Assembly: GCA_023634235.1 (NCBI GenBank)
Contig: JAMKCF010000008.1
Location: forward strand, 12,491,676-12,555,675
DNA from: Pisaster brevispinus
Lineage: Eukaryota > Echinodermata > Asteroidea > Forcipulatida > Asteriidae
Reading direction: 5' to 3'
Length of the DNA stretch: 64,000 nucleotides
This document shows positions 34,534-47,885 of this stretch, piece by piece. How positions within the stretch are numbered: the stretch's first letter is position 1; every line of letters begins with the position of its first letter. Under the pieces are notes generated by a model, which worked only from the letters and a program-made list of their open reading frames with translations, made no database searches and was not told the origin of the DNA. The position numbers and the translations under genes were made by a program.

Positions 34534-36066
34534 TGTTATGCTGTTGTTGTTGATGTTCAGACAATAATCGTTTTCCAAACATTGTAATCAGAATTGATTG
34601 TATCCCCGTAACGACTTATCGAAATATCGGTGTTGTTATCGGGTGCTTTCTCAACAGCATTGACATAGGGGAGATCAACTTGCAATATTCGTTCATTAAT
34701 TACTACAATTACCAGAGTAATCCGCCAAAGGCATCTTTGGTTTATCAATCTTTGGTATAACATAGTCGAATGGTGTTGAAAAAGGAAGGGGGCATTGATG
34801 CAGTACAGTTTGATGTTTGGTTTAATTACACTCCATAATTAAAATCCAGCATTGTATAGGGCGGAGTGTAAGAGATTTGTACAGTAATAAATACCGTGTT
34901 TCAATGAAATATATGTGTGTTGAAAACAGGGAACCATATAAAGGATAGCGTTGCATTTTCTGTACATTATTGAAACGAGGAAGCAGGATGGAAACCAAAC
35001 AAAGTCAAACAATACAAAAAAAATTATATAAAGAAACATTACGATGTTCATGAAAAGATTGTCGAGCCAGTATAAAATTAGAGAGAGATACAAATACTTA
35101 CATAAAAAACAAAGATAGACATTTTGAAATTAATAATAACAAAATGTATGTAAAATTCATCCATGTCCACATAATGTGTTTCCTAGTCCAAATATTGAGC
35201 TGGTGCGTAACAATTGTCATTGATTTCTGTGTTGTACTGCGACCCAGTTAGCAAATGACAAATTTTTGCAAGGTTTTTCGGGGAGAAAATGCTATTGCAT
35301 TTTAAAGTGTGGTATAATTGTTCCTCTCTCTTGACTGCCTTTTAGAAAACTCCCGTTATGCTTAATTTAATTGACTGTCCCAAGGTTTCATTGTGATTTG
35401 TTCATTTCACTATTTCAGGGGAAATTGCTTGTCCCAGACGATTTAATGACATAATCAGTCACGTGGTTCACCACTTCACCCAAGACAAATTCGATGACAG
35501 AAGGCCAAATTGAATCACTATGTTTTTTGTGTGTGTTTTGTTAAATGCACGTACCGTTTTTGACGATGCTTTTTTAGTTGTTAATAAAAACAATGAAAAG
35601 TACCAAGACTATGAGCAATTGTTTGGTTAGTGTTAGGATGATGTTCCGTCCCCTTTAATTGCTTTTAAGTTTGACCTTAACGCAATAAGAATGGAGTAAC
35701 GGACAAGAATTCTCTTCCCGAATAAAACATTAATTATTCTCGTCCATAATTTTAAAGAGCAACCTTTCTATTTAGTTATCATAATGCAATGTAGTGACTA
35801 ATTGGAAAAAGAAAATCGCATTAAGCAGGTAGCTTGTACTGCTGTTGATACAGTTGACTTGAATATCTTCATCCCGTTTGTGTATTTATTGTTTTCCCTT
35901 TCTTACTGTGACTCTCATAGGTGTATACTTTTAAAGGGTTTGCACACATCGGTAAGAGGAAAACTGATATGTTCCCAAAATGTACTCATAATTTCAACTG
36001 GGGTCATGGTGGAGAACAGTTTCTTTTGTAATGTGTGGAACAGCAATTAGTTTTGATCCCACAAGC

Positions 36067-36112
36067 AAAACACTGAAAACATACATGGGGGGGGGGGGGG
36101 GTCAGTGTTTTC
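36067..36112. repeat. Hairpin with a 15-G run in its loop
   Basis: AAAACACTGA and TCAGTGTTTT flank AAACATACAT plus fifteen G. Confidence 0.75.
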
Positions 36113-37754
36113 TTGCGAGTCCAATGACCGACTGAGCGTAAACTTTCACCGGTTGGTTGAGTCACATAAAGTGCGAATTCTTGTCTCTGACGTTGACAAT
36201 TACAAAATGTGCTAGAGACTGAGATAATTTATAGCTTCATATAACGTATGATAAAGAGGGGGCGAAAATATCGAACTTTACAGGATTTTTCATAAACTTA
36301 CGTATTTTTGAATGAATCTATTTCAATACAAATCGACGTAGTAGTCCAACCGTGTGCATTTAATGTCCACATCCCAAATTATAGCCATCAACCGTAAAAT
36401 GATTACATTATTTCCCCGTAAGATGACCTACTTATCACTCGCTCAGACAGACTAGGCCATCCTATCCTCCCCCACCCCCAGTTTCCCACCTTCCCTCAGG
36501 TTTAACACAGCTGATAAACGATGTCTACACATAGCCTCACCGCAACGCGCCAGCCTGTCTGCGTGTCACAGCCTTACCCGATTATGAAGATACCCGTAGC
36601 CCTCTAATACAGGGGAGGGCGAGATGCTATATTCACACATTACGATGCGGCAATTGATTATCCGTGCGTACATAAAATAGAAGTTGTGCCCATCGTATAT
36701 GTGTTGCCTGACGTATGTAAGCCCGATCTTCACTTGATCCAGTCAATGCACTGGTAGCCTCGCTTTAAATAAGATACGAAAACACGATTAGCTTGCAACA
36801 AATTCACGCCTTCCAAAATTGAATGCTTGGCTGTACTTATCAGATTTACATAAACACAAACATGAACTGTACCTTTTGTGGAGCACCGAGGCCTGGGAGA
36901 ACAGCAACTGTTCTCGTTGTGGTCACATTTTACTACTCCCACTACCCCCTCTCACACACAAACAACACCACCCCGGTATTCTTAACTTGCACTTGCGCCA
37001 GATGCCTTTAATTTTATGTCATTTATTTATTTATTATTTTTTTTCACGAAAGGCATTTGAATCGTAACCCAGCCATCTTTTCAGAAAGGACTGCGCAGTA
37101 TACTTCAGTCCCACAGTCAGATACACTTTACATAAGTTTTGAAGTTTCACTTTATTCCGTTTCGGTTTAGAACGAACTGCAGTGTCAGAACTAATTAAGC
37201 ATTGATCCGCCCATGATGAGAGAAACACAAAAAGGAGAAGAAGAGGAAGAAAGAGAAAACAAATGAACACTGCAATGTATTCCATGCTGAACTTTGGTTC
37301 CCTGTAGCATTACAGACCCATTACATACATGGATGAAATACGACTGTCCTCTTGGTTTTGCCTGAGTTAATCTTGCGTTCGGGTTGTGTGAACTTGCAAA
37401 AAAATATTAATTTTTAAGTTCTTGTATCCAGGATAAATTACAAAATGACTTTTGAGTTTTTGCACCCTCGCCGCATCGGACGCGCATCACTAAATTCTAA
37501 TAAATACCGAATTAGTGTAGCGCCTGAGCTAACAGTCTGGTCCCATATTAACATGCATTTCATGACACACGTATTGCTGCAATATTAATATCGCATCCGA
37601 CTGTGTGAACGCATTTATAGTGATCCCCCTTACAATGGATCCGGGGGCTGCTCTGATGAAAGGGGAAACGAGACAAACTCTCTTTTGCCGGAGTAAGTAA
37701 ACACCGTGAATTGTTGCCTAGACACCCCACAGCTGAAACGCAACGCCCGCGCAA

Positions 37755-37795
37755 AGGAAGAGAGAGATAGAGAGAGAGAGAGAGAGAGGGTGGGA
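37755..37795. repeat. AG microsatellite
   Basis: A GA run with a few GAT and GGG interruptions. Confidence 0.85.
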
Positions 37796-38584
37796 GAGAA
37801 GATGGAAAAATCGTTACAGCCGCGGTGAGATACAGAATTCAATATCTTGTAACCCGACCAGCGTGATTTTGTTTTCCAGCGATGTAAAGGGCATGTATCG
37901 GCGGGTCGATAATTATGAAATTATGTGTGGCATTAAGTAGGTTTTGGGTAGAATCGCTCTTGTAACATGTCACATTGTTGATGTTCGGCCAAGTTGTTAT
38001 TAAGCCATCCTTGACAAAATGTTGGAAGCGAACATTATTACTTTCCGATGAAAGAAAGCTAATGGTGAGAACGTTAAGGTGTATTTGCCTTCATCATTGG
38101 AGTTGGGAAGGGTGTAATCTCATAATTGTCTAGAAAAATAATCAAACTAACAGTATTTTGAAAAAGTGGCATCGTATGCCGGTCCTTACATAATTTGCTA
38201 CGGTACAATTAATCGTAATGCAGGAAAAATGCCTTCGTTTACAATTCTCAACTAAACCCAATACAATTTAACAGAACTTAAATTTATAAATTAATAAATA
38301 AATAAAAATAAAATAAAAATACAAATCCCATATCAGCCTCACCACTACGAGCAGGTTGAACTTATGAGACCCAAGAGCACAGGGATGTGGCTTCATCCAT
38401 GACTGTTTTGCAATGCCCTTCTACAGATTTCTGTTTTATCCAAGAATCTAAACATCATGATGAATGTTAAAATCGAAATGCAAACTATGAATCTTGGCTG
38501 CAATGACATTGCCAAACGAAATGGGACTTATCAGCGATCCGGCCAGAGGCACTGGCATTCATTTGGACACGGCCGTTAACGCAA

Positions 38585-38770
38585 TACTCCCAAACCAGTG
38601 GGCCTATAAAGGGGAGGAGGGGGGGGGGGCAATTTTCTGCTAAGCGAAAAACTAGCAGGAAACCAGGCAAATATTGTACATATGGATTTTTTTTAGCTGA
38701 CAACCATATTCTGGTAAAGCAAAATTGCTCTGTGCTTTTTGTGCTAAATCAGCTCTACGAAATTAGGTCT
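38585..38770. repeat. Diverged relative of the 33988 element
   Basis: CAATTTTCTGCTAAGCG, CTGGTAAAGCAAAATTGCT and AAATCAGCTCTACGAAATTA match that element's interior and right end. The left terminus is lost. Confidence 0.5.
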
Positions 38771-39309
38771 AGATTACAAACCTTGTTTTCCCCTGGAGGT
38801 GTTGACAAAGTTTTCTCTTTGGTTTCACTATCTTCTATAAAGAGACTTAAGTTGGAAACAACACCGCTGAAGGATTTGATATTATATGGCTTTAGTCGTA
38901 CGAGTAAACTCTAATCTGAATGTTTTAATTAAACTGTAATTAATTGCCCAGTCCTGCTTAGCGATACGCTCTTATCTGCGCGCCCGTGTCCACAATTTTC
39001 AGCGTTATGACGTCCTGCACAAAGTGCCTGACTAAAATATAGCCACGGATCAGTTGAATAACTTATAACAAAATAGCCTCTTGAAAGTATAGTTTAAAAT
39101 GGCTAAAGAGTAGGGGGAAAATCAATAGGGACAAAATCCATCCACAGCATTTAACCAACCACTTTCATTTGTCCCATTACAGAGTTCATTTAACTTAAAT
39201 CCAATTAAGTGCTCATTTATTGCCTTTTAATTATTGCCCTGGACACTGTCAGGATTGGACGCACTAATTAAAGTAGAATACTGCCGGCAGGGAGCTTAAC
39301 CACCTAAAA

Positions 39310-39330
39310 TAGAAAGGATAAGAGAGAGCA

Positions 39331-39379
<49 letters not shown>

Positions 39380-39402
39380 AGGGAGGGGGGGGGGGGGAGA
39401 GA
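39310..39402. repeat. AG microsatellite grading into a G run
   Basis: About 60 bases of AG, then GGGAGGGAGG and a 12-13 G run. Confidence 0.9.
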
Positions 39403-40417
39403 TGGAGAAACGATCCAAACAAACAGCTAAGCATAATGTCTGTTGGTTAAATGCCTCAGTTTGGTTGACTCGCGATTTTTGCGAAAATAAGTTCGCTGCC
39501 TTTGGGCCGTATATTGCATATTAACAGTTTTAAGAAATATTTTTTAAATACAACTTATATGAGTAGATGTGAGCTTATTTTGTTAACTTCAAGTTTATTT
39601 GTTGTTCGTTGGTCCAGGCAAGGTAACTTACACACAATGTCATCCACACAATTATGTAGGTCTTAATTCCGTTAGGTTGTACTTTCTTACGCTTCAACTA
39701 TGTTCATCTATTTGAATACATTTCAGTTAGCGGTAAAGGTACGTTTTCAGAATTACAAATCGTTTGTATCTATAGTAGGCTACCTAATGGTCGAATAAAA
39801 TGCACAAAATTATTAATGTAAAAAGAAGATAAAAGGTACAGAGTGTACTGTAGCCGATAATTTGGTGAGATGAACTCTATATAAGTCGTTTTAAACTGAT
39901 CTTTATCACGATAATTGGCCTATCCATGTTTCCCTTTCTACAAAAAACATAATGAAACGGGGGAAATGGTCTGCTCCCTTGCCATGAAATGAGAGTTTTA
40001 GAACTGTGTATAAAGGGAACCGGACAAAGATGGCAACATCATGGTCTTAACTCAGATTTTAAAGCTCCGCCTAGAGCTCCGGCTCCGGCTTGGGCTGCGG
40101 CATCAATTTTGGAGCAGAGAGCTCATTATTTTTGCAAGGATCTTCAAAACCAAACCATGATCAAACGGAGATGGAACATCAGCCGGAGTCTGGGCAGAGG
40201 TGTGCCATTTATCAGAAACGGGAATTCTCCCAAGTAAATCCTCGTGAAGGAAATAATCTTTGAAGCATTTCCACGCTAATTGCATGGTATATTACACTAT
40301 AATAGCTCCCCGGTTAGAATTGCCGGATTTCGGATCACAAAGTGTTTAAACATTTTTGTTTTGCATGGATACTGCGTCATTGGGATAATTTTGTCACAGA
40401 TTCCATGAAAATTCTAG

Positions 40418-40616
40418 AGTAGGATTTGAACCGGTTCCTGGCTCTTGACCCACTTCTGGGTCAGGTTGACCCGGAATCTGGTAAGAAATTGTATTTTCGC
40501 TCAGAGTCTGCGTCAGTTTCACCCATATCTGGGTCATTTTGACACAGATTCCGGGTCACAATGACCCAGAAATTGGGTCAGACCCCCAGGCACCCGGAAC
40601 CGGGTTATATCCTACT
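40418..40616. mobile_element. GGGTCA-family element, copy 3, with AGTAGGAT termini
   Basis: The left end AGTAGGATTTGAACCGGTTCC (40418-40438) has its inverse at 40596-40616. The interior has the family's GGGTCA/TGACCC motifs, including GGGTCAGGTTGACCC at 40458-40472. The termini differ from the CACTCTAAAAA type, so it is a separate subfamily. Confidence 0.7.
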
Positions 40617-40619
40617 GGG

Positions 40620-42540
40620 AATTTACAAAGTGCTCGTAAGTCCACTGACCACTCATACGGAAATAAAACAAAACATCCATGATTATTGTAAAAAGTGCAG
40701 TGCGTATTGTCCAATCAGGGCCTGTACAGTTTTCACACGTCACATATCGCTTTATAACGCATAACAATCCTTAGTGCACTAAGGTAAGAATGTTCTACGG
40801 GCGGCAGATTCCTTGCTTCTTTGAAAAAAGCGGGAATGGGAATAGTACCAGTTAAAAATGGAACCCTATACCTAACATTTTAGCATATACCGAATGCAAG
40901 GTGCTTTTAAATTAGAGGTAAGAATAGTACGTAATGTTTTGCACATTCAAAAGTCTGATACTTTTTTTATGTACGCCCTATATTATAATTTAAAAAAAGG
41001 TTTTTGCCCAGGCCTATCATTTGAAAATCTAATCCATTTTAACTCCAAAGTGGGTAATTAAAGTATTGGATAAAAATGCACCTTCACTCACAGTTTACCG
41101 GGAAGAGGCACTGTAATACTGATGTGTGTTTTCCTTTAAAGTTGTGTCCTCGTATGGATGCATATACACAAGTATTTATTTATTTATATATTTGTTTTAC
41201 TGCGTAAAGAGAGACGGTATCCCGTTATTATTGGCCGCTCTACGCCCCCAACTCGGACTACCTCTCCCTACCACAAACACACATACAAACATAGGTCAAA
41301 GTATTTCCTTTACATCTGTATGAAAATAAAGATCAGGACAACATGGCGGCTAAACTACTCCATTACTAGCAAAGTTCTAACATCCCCCACGTCTGGACGT
41401 ATAACGAATAAGACAGTAATGGCGACCGGTAAAACTACCTGTGCCGTTTAACACATTCACATAGTATAATGTCCACCACGTCATGATATACAGATTTAGA
41501 TAAAATGTGACTAAGAAGCTTCTACTTGAATTCATACTATTCCATTAACTTCCACGTGTGATATCAAGACTGAGACGGTATGCCGAATAGCACAACTTCA
41601 GCAGTCTACCGTTACAGTATCTTTCACGCCTGGCTAAGACAACAGCGACTAAAAGTAGGTACCATTTATGTTGAAGCACTGTTTCGCACAATTCATATTT
41701 CTCTCACGCCTAAATATGAAAAAAGGGAAAATGGCGATCAAAATGGGGATGTAAAAGGTTTCTTTAAGTGCCACTTCCGGGACAAAACAGCTGTATCAAA
41801 TGTGTTACGTTACAATGCAATCATCAATAACGGTTCCGTCTGGTGAGAAAGATAAAGGGGTAAAGATTCACAATGTTTTGCCCATCGCGCCCTTAGACCG
41901 CTTTAAATCCTATCCGCTGGAATACATCCTCCTTTAGCATCAAAAATTGACAGCAATTCCATAAAAGCATTCCTTACCCCTAAAAGCACTCGTGGGAAAA
42001 CAATTGAATCAAAAATTTGAATAATGGATTTCATATCGCACAATAACAGACCGTCCAAAAACATGAGCGGAATTTGACGTGCACATTTTCCAGTCCATGC
42101 CATTTATTTGAAATGCGTTTCGCACACGCTCGCCCATGAAAGATTAATGCAGCAAACATGGCACATTGATTACCTGAGACTCATTATAATTTCCAACATC
42201 GTACTATTTCCTTTTTCCCAGCTCGCCAGATCAAATCCCATCGGCAGACAAATAACGCATTCACTTTCCAATTGATTGGTGCACGCACGCTGAGGTATTA
42301 TCGGCTGGGGTATAATTGTCACAAACTACGGTACATGACAAGAATAATGGCTCACTTTTCCTTTCAACTTTGCAATCAACTTATATGTTTTGGTTAAGAG
42401 ATTTTTTGTATACGCGTGGGTTTAATTACGAAAGATCCATTCAGATGTTGTTCAATGCATCATATCCGGGACTGGTATCTCTTTTTGTTTTGTTTGATCT
42501 CCTCTTAGCATCTGACTCGGGGAATTAAAGGCGGGTATAC
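40620..42540. other. Intergenic region without recognised genes
   Basis: Several frames of 60-97 codons are present, but none has a domain, splice pattern or codon signature I can support. Confidence 0.45.
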
Positions 42541-42544
42541 TTTT

Positions 42545-42930
42545 TGTGACTTTCAAAGACCAGCATCTTTACGTGGTGTTTACCCAACATGCAAGAAATT
42601 TGAAAAATCTGTGAAAATTTGGGCTCAGCTGGTCATCGAAGTTGCAAGAAAGTCAATAAAAAACACCGTTAGTGCATAATAATGTGTGCTCTTTCAGGTG
42701 CCTGAGGAAGGCTGCATGCCTGAAGCCTCTTAGATTCCATTGTTTAGGTGAAAATTTCCTCTTTCTCTAAAACTAAACTATTTCAAAGGGGTCATTCCTA
42801 ATAATGTTTTATAATATCAACATCTCTCCAGAGCTTTTTGCCAAGTAAGTTTGTATGGTCTTGTGGAGTAATTATCAAAAGAATACCCTGCCTTTAAGAG
42901 ACGCCGTGTGTATATTTGATTAATTGCAAC
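42545..42930. repeat. Dispersed repeat family R1, copy 1
   Basis: It shares with 56655-56985, in order, CAAAGACCAG, TTTAC(G/-)TGGTGT, GCCTGAGGAAG, ATGCCTGAAGCC, TTTCTCTAAAACTA and CTTGTGGAGTAATTA(T/C)CAAAAG. A related piece lies near 59200-59285. I recall similar sequences as abundant in echinoderm genomes; unverified. Confidence 0.65.
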
Positions 42931-43649
42931 GCATGTATATTTTCCGTTGTCAAAACGTTTTGAAGTATCGTTACAGAAGGGGCTTCATTTTACTAAAAAT
43001 AAACAAATTGAAGGCATTTTGTCATTGGAATAATGAATCAATGGTCTGGGTAGGCTAGTCCTTAGTTGGCTTCTTGCTGACGTGCCATATTGACTTTTGA
43101 TGAAGTAAAACAATAGAGCAGTACCAAAATATACAACAGCGACAATGTTTACGTCGGCAACTTTCATGTGACCTCACACTTTGTTTAAGAAATAAGATTG
43201 ATTGGGAGTTAAGATCAATCTTAGCTCTTTGTGAAATCGAGCCCATGCTGTCAACCCGTGCAGCGTTGCAAAATCTATTGCCATTTCTGACAATTTATAT
43301 AAACGCTGCTACGAGAAGAGTTATTCACTACCCACGTGAAACAGAACAATTTATATGTATTTTTTATAAAAAAATACATTTGCCCTTTCCAACAAGCACC
43401 TTGACTTCTTTTATAAATGCCGCCACGTCCGTAGCAGCATTTTAACAATCATCATAACGCTGGGTTACCTTGACGAATTAGAAATCCGCAAATGGGCTCC
43501 GTGAAAGAGGAGTGTCATGTATACGGAGTGAACGGCTGTCGTGACATGACAGCAGTCGTGGTACGTGTTTGCACGGAGATAAAACAATAATGGGTGACAA
43601 AAGGTTAAGCCTCGGGACGCAGGGCAATGCCATTTGTACATTACGCTTT

Positions 43650-43669
43650 TTTTTTTTTTTTTTTTTTTG
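43650..43669. repeat. Poly-T run
   Basis: About 20 T. Confidence 0.9.
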
Positions 43670-44078
43670 AAGGAGTGTTTATTTCCTTTCACTAATTTCC
43701 AATTACCACATTGTTCAATAAATTTATGAATTTGTGAAATTAAATAATAACGAAACCTTGTGTTGGCAGCAAACACGATGAATAGCGTGGTGATTTTTGT
43801 GGTCTTCGTCTGGATTTTTCTCGACATGTCTGAACTTTGTTATTGAGTGACTAGGCTTATATATACGGTATCGTTTTTGATTCGATATTTACAATTTTTG
43901 CACTTTTCCTTATTGCACGGATGTACTTTGTATTATAACACTCCTTCCAAAGAGAGACAATGAGCTCCGTCGCCCTAAGATGCTCACAATTTTATGTTAT
44001 AACACCCCTAGCAAAAAATATCTGCCTTTTGATTGGTTCAGAGCGCGTCCCGTGATATGTCTTTATGTTACTAGAAAG

Positions 44079-44438
44079 CATAGATATAGAATATAATACC
44101 CATAGATATAGAATATAATACCTAGGTCAGCCGCGCGTGTGCGCGCTCCACTGCCTGTGTAGAAAAAGATTTGGTTCGCCATGGACGCAGTAAAATGTCA
44201 CGTGCTTGAGGCGACGTGCAGATATTGACAATGCCAATTTCATGTTATAGAACTTATGCACATGATGTCATATCAGTAGGGCGCCCTAGAGGCCAAAAAG
44301 CGGCCGTTCATTGGCCAAACATGTGCGCCGCGCGTACAAATCTGCGCGTTGCCTCAAGCACGTGACTAATGTCAGCCCCCAGGCTGAACCAGCGTAATGT
44401 ACGCGCGGCCGATCTAGGTATTATATTCTATATCTATA
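44079..44438. mobile_element. Inverted-repeat element with ATAGATATAGAATATAATAC ends
   Basis: The left terminus occurs twice in tandem (44079-44100, 44101-44122). It is followed by CCTAGGTCAGCCGCGCGT, whose inverse ends the element at 44399-44438. A second, inner pair GTCACGTGCTTGAGGC/GCCTCAAGCACGTGAC makes it a multi-tier palindrome. Confidence 0.8.
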
Positions 44439-44604
44439 AGCGAGTTCGGGATGGGCGACTAGAGTGACTAGACTGTGCGCCGTGTGTGACGTAACTCGTT
44501 GACTATCTCGACCATGCTCCAGTGCATGGTCGATCTAGTCAATCTCCCTGTGCTCTATGGTTTCTGGTAAGTCTAGTCACTGTAGTCGCCCACCCGAACT
44601 TGCT
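44439..44604. mobile_element. Second inverted-repeat element abutting the first
   Basis: GCGAGTTCGGGATGGGCGACTAGAGTG... is inverted at 44570-44604. The core has GACCATGC/GCATGGTC flanked by GACTA/TAGTC. Beyond it (44610-44637) a third copy of the TTAATACCTAGATCGGCCGC end of the neighbouring element appears, so this element probably inserted into one. Confidence 0.75.
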
Positions 44605-44639
44605 CTATGATTAATACCTAGATCGGCCGCGCGTACAAT

Positions 44640-46400
44640 ACATGGAACAAATATGACTGTTGTTAATCATGCTATGGTTAAAACTACGACTTCCTCCGTG
44701 ATACCCCGAGTGGCCTACTTCCCTCGGCTTTGGTTCGGGATAATATAACACGCCGAGGATCTCAAGGCAAGTCAACGGGACACACATTTCTAATCAGGAC
44801 ATACAGACCATTATTTCTGTTGGGCATGTATTCCCCCCCCCCCATCCCCAATACAAACATAAGAGTACGAAACATTTCGGTGTATGAACAATAAAACAAC
44901 TAACTGAAAATCACAAATCTTTATTTTCGACTTGCAGTTGGTTTACAATCATTGTTGCACCCGTTGTACCGCTACTTCACACATTGTAAATCAGCTTCGA
45001 AGCTTTTCACCTGTCAAGACACTTCAAGATGAGCTATAGGCAATCATACCAGGGTGTATATTGGATTCTAATACGTCTTCTCTCGTAATATCACCCCCAA
45101 TTGCTCCCTCGAGTCTCACTACTCACTATAGAGCGCCGGCCAACTCAATCAGACAACTGTATACAACAAACAATTCTCAGAACATTGATACATTATTATT
45201 ATTACATAATTTATATGATTACATATCCAAAAGCACCAAAGTGTTCTCGTGTGCTGCATCTCATACGAAATTAACTAAATCGTGTCGACAATGAAACATG
45301 ACCAAAGTAAGACAAAATTAATGTTCACATTTAGGCCTAATGTATGCCAAACGTTTCCAGGTGATGTAGCATCGTGCACGACATACGCGATGATAATGGA
45401 ATTGGTTTGCCGAAAATGTGGTACATACATTATTGTGCAACTTAACGAAGATTAACGACGACGGTCACGTTTTTTAAGTGCGTGATCAAAGCACTGAGCA
45501 GCAGCACAGAACATTTATGACAATAAAATCCTTAAAAAAGTGTCCGGGTAAGAAAAGAGTCCCCATCCTAACCAGGGATGTAAAGAAAAAAGAGAATCAC
45601 AAATAAATTTTCCAGCCACATCTTTTTAATATGGACGTGCGCTGGAAGCAATTTGCATTTCGCACAAAGGCATGGAAATTAAATTGAAGGCTTGCTTATT
45701 TTCTAAGCATTGAAGCACACCGTTTGTATTGACTGCGTACATCCATGAAGGAAAAAGGCATGCAGTTGAAAATTGCTGATGTCATCAATCGCCCGAACTG
45801 AAGAGCCCGCCCTGCGTGGAGTGACGGGTCGTATCACCTGACTGCTCATAGAGTAAACACTGACACCGCTCTTCGATCCTCACCTCGGTATGGCGTCTTG
45901 AGACATTGCGTATTGCTTCTTTGTTGAACCTTTGAACCCCAGCCTTGTTCAATAGAGACTTTTTAATTCGCTGCGCTTGCTAGTTTCCAAATTTAAATAT
46001 GTACGCTCAGACCTTCACAACGCCGTTACTTTTCCATTATGTGCGCTGAAATTGAAACTAACTTGCAACATGGTCCTTTTGCACCAACTCATGTCTGTTC
46101 CTGACGCTCAGATGCAAATCTATGATTTAATAGCATTTGAAACATGTGCTTGGACTGCTTGATGGAGGAAAAATCAATCAAGTAAGATTTGCGATAACAC
46201 CATATAGGCCTACATGAAAGACGACCAGGGCATCCTGATCAATACGACGAGTTGTTACATACCATAGCTTCGTTTCAAAAACCTCCATCGCGCTGCAATT
46301 GTGCCGAAAATGAGGCAGCAATCAAAACTAGTCTGGTTCCTTAACTAAGGCTATTTCACCTGTAATGGCACAATGCGTACACTGTACCAGTGTAAATGCT
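44640..46400. other. Intergenic region without recognised genes
   Basis: Nothing beyond short unsupported frames and a C run near 44832-44843. Confidence 0.45.
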
Positions 46401-46404
46401 TGCC

Positions 46405-46454
46405 CCCCAAAAAAAAAAAAACATATATATATATATATATATATAATAAAAAAA

Positions 46455-46551
<97 letters not shown>

Positions 46552-46566
46552 AATAAAATAAAAAAT
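46405..46566. repeat. AT and AAAT microsatellites
   Basis: Poly-A, then AT, then about 25 AAAT units. Confidence 0.9.
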
Positions 46567-46607
46567 GAGGTTCTTAATTAATTGACAGTGTATACACACA
46601 ACCACAG

Positions 46608-46800
46608 TTTGAATTTGGGTGGCACTGATGTCGTAGTAAATAAAGCGCTCGCCTCCTCACCAATATGGACACTGGTTTGATACCTGACTAAGGTCATGAG
46701 TAGAGTTGTACGCTGGTTCTCTCTTATGCCACGAGGGTTTTTCTCTGGGCCCTCCAGTTTCCACCCTCCAGATAAATCAAACAAAAAAATCTCTGGCTGT
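46608..46800 (+). repeat. SINE-like repeat
   Basis: GTGGCACTGATGTCGTAGTA...GCGCTCGCCTCCTCACC and TTTGATACC resemble a decayed tRNA-like head. The downstream ACGAGGGTTTTTCTCTGGGC and CCTCCAGTTTCCACCCTCC match a conserved tail seen in many invertebrate SINE/LINE-derived repeats. Confidence 0.45.
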
Positions 46801-46971
46801 GTCACGTGTTCATAATAATGGGTTGACGTGGCTAGTTGTCGTAGGCGCCCTTGCGTGCCAGCAGCTCGAACACGCTGTAATTGCGTCCCTCGTAATTCAG
46901 CTTCTCAGCTGCAAGTAAGGAAGTATTATAATGTATCGACCCATTCAATTTGTGCACTTGTTTGTATTCAT

Positions 46972-47033
46972 TTGGGGGAGGGGGAGGGGGAGGGGGAGGG
47001 GGGAGGGGGAGGGGGAGGGGGAGGGAGGGGGCA
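46972..47033. repeat. GGGGGA minisatellite
   Basis: About ten GGGGGA units; a strong G-quadruplex candidate on the plus strand. Confidence 0.9.
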
Positions 47034-47074
47034 GGGGTCATGAGTATGCGTGTGTGTGTGTGCATGGACTCACG

Positions 47075-47205
47075 GAAGGGCATTTGTGGGGTCCTGACAA
47101 CAATGGAACAATGGACCCCACAAGGTAATTTCAATAGGAACAATTGGCCCCACAAGGGAATTCTTTAGAAAAGGGAATAATAGAACAACAATAGCAGTAC
47201 CCCAC
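47075..47205. repeat. GGACAATGG/CCACAAGG-type dispersed repeat, copy 2
   Basis: Modules CAATGGACCCCACAAGG and CAATTGGCCCCACAAGGGA match the 6236-6520 locus. Confidence 0.5.
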
Positions 47206-47885
47206 AAATCGGATCCGTACGGCTGAATGAGTGGGGGGGGGGGGCTTCCGCCCATTTCCCCCCTCTGGTTACGCCACTGTCAGTTAGTTAATGAACTGTT
47301 AGGAGCACGTACATTGATTTTGTCTAGATTTGTTGTACACTATCATATATTGGTGTCTTTGTTGCAACGGTTAATGTGCACCAACATGCATTAATTATCA
47401 AATAATGATCATCCTAGATTGACGGAGGTTCTGAAAACAACGGGATGCGATTTCTTTCTGGGGATTCCACAAGTGTTTGAAATACACATGGCTTGTAGAA
47501 CTGTGTTATGGTCCGCCACAGTGTTTCCCCTGCATTGCTGATGAACTGAGCGAGGTGGTAGCATTTCAAATTGATGCCTGGTACAAAAATGATGCAGTCT
47601 GCATGCAAACCGACAAGAATGCAGCGCTCCACACACAATGCGTGACGATTCCAATTACACATCCAAATTGTGAGTTCTTGACACGCAGGGGAAACACTTG
47701 GCCATGTTCCAATACCAAATTGTCAAAGTGAAGGATTCAGAAGGACTTGGGTCGGTGGGCCCATTAACCATTGCTTATCACAGGGTCAGGCATTTCAATC
47801 TTATCCAAATCCAATTTGGTGTGGAGTGACACATGAGAAGAGGAAATGGGAGGATTTGGGCCGCAATGATAATGTACATCTAGCA

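Larger units (their letters stand above)
34534..38580. other. Intergenic region without recognised genes
   Basis: Contains the poly-G hairpin at 36067-36112 and an AG microsatellite at 37755-37795. No domain-bearing frame was found. Confidence 0.5.

Noticed and set aside
43465..43827. 120-codon minus-strand frame
   Set aside because: It includes a lysine run from the poly-T tract and shows no domain.
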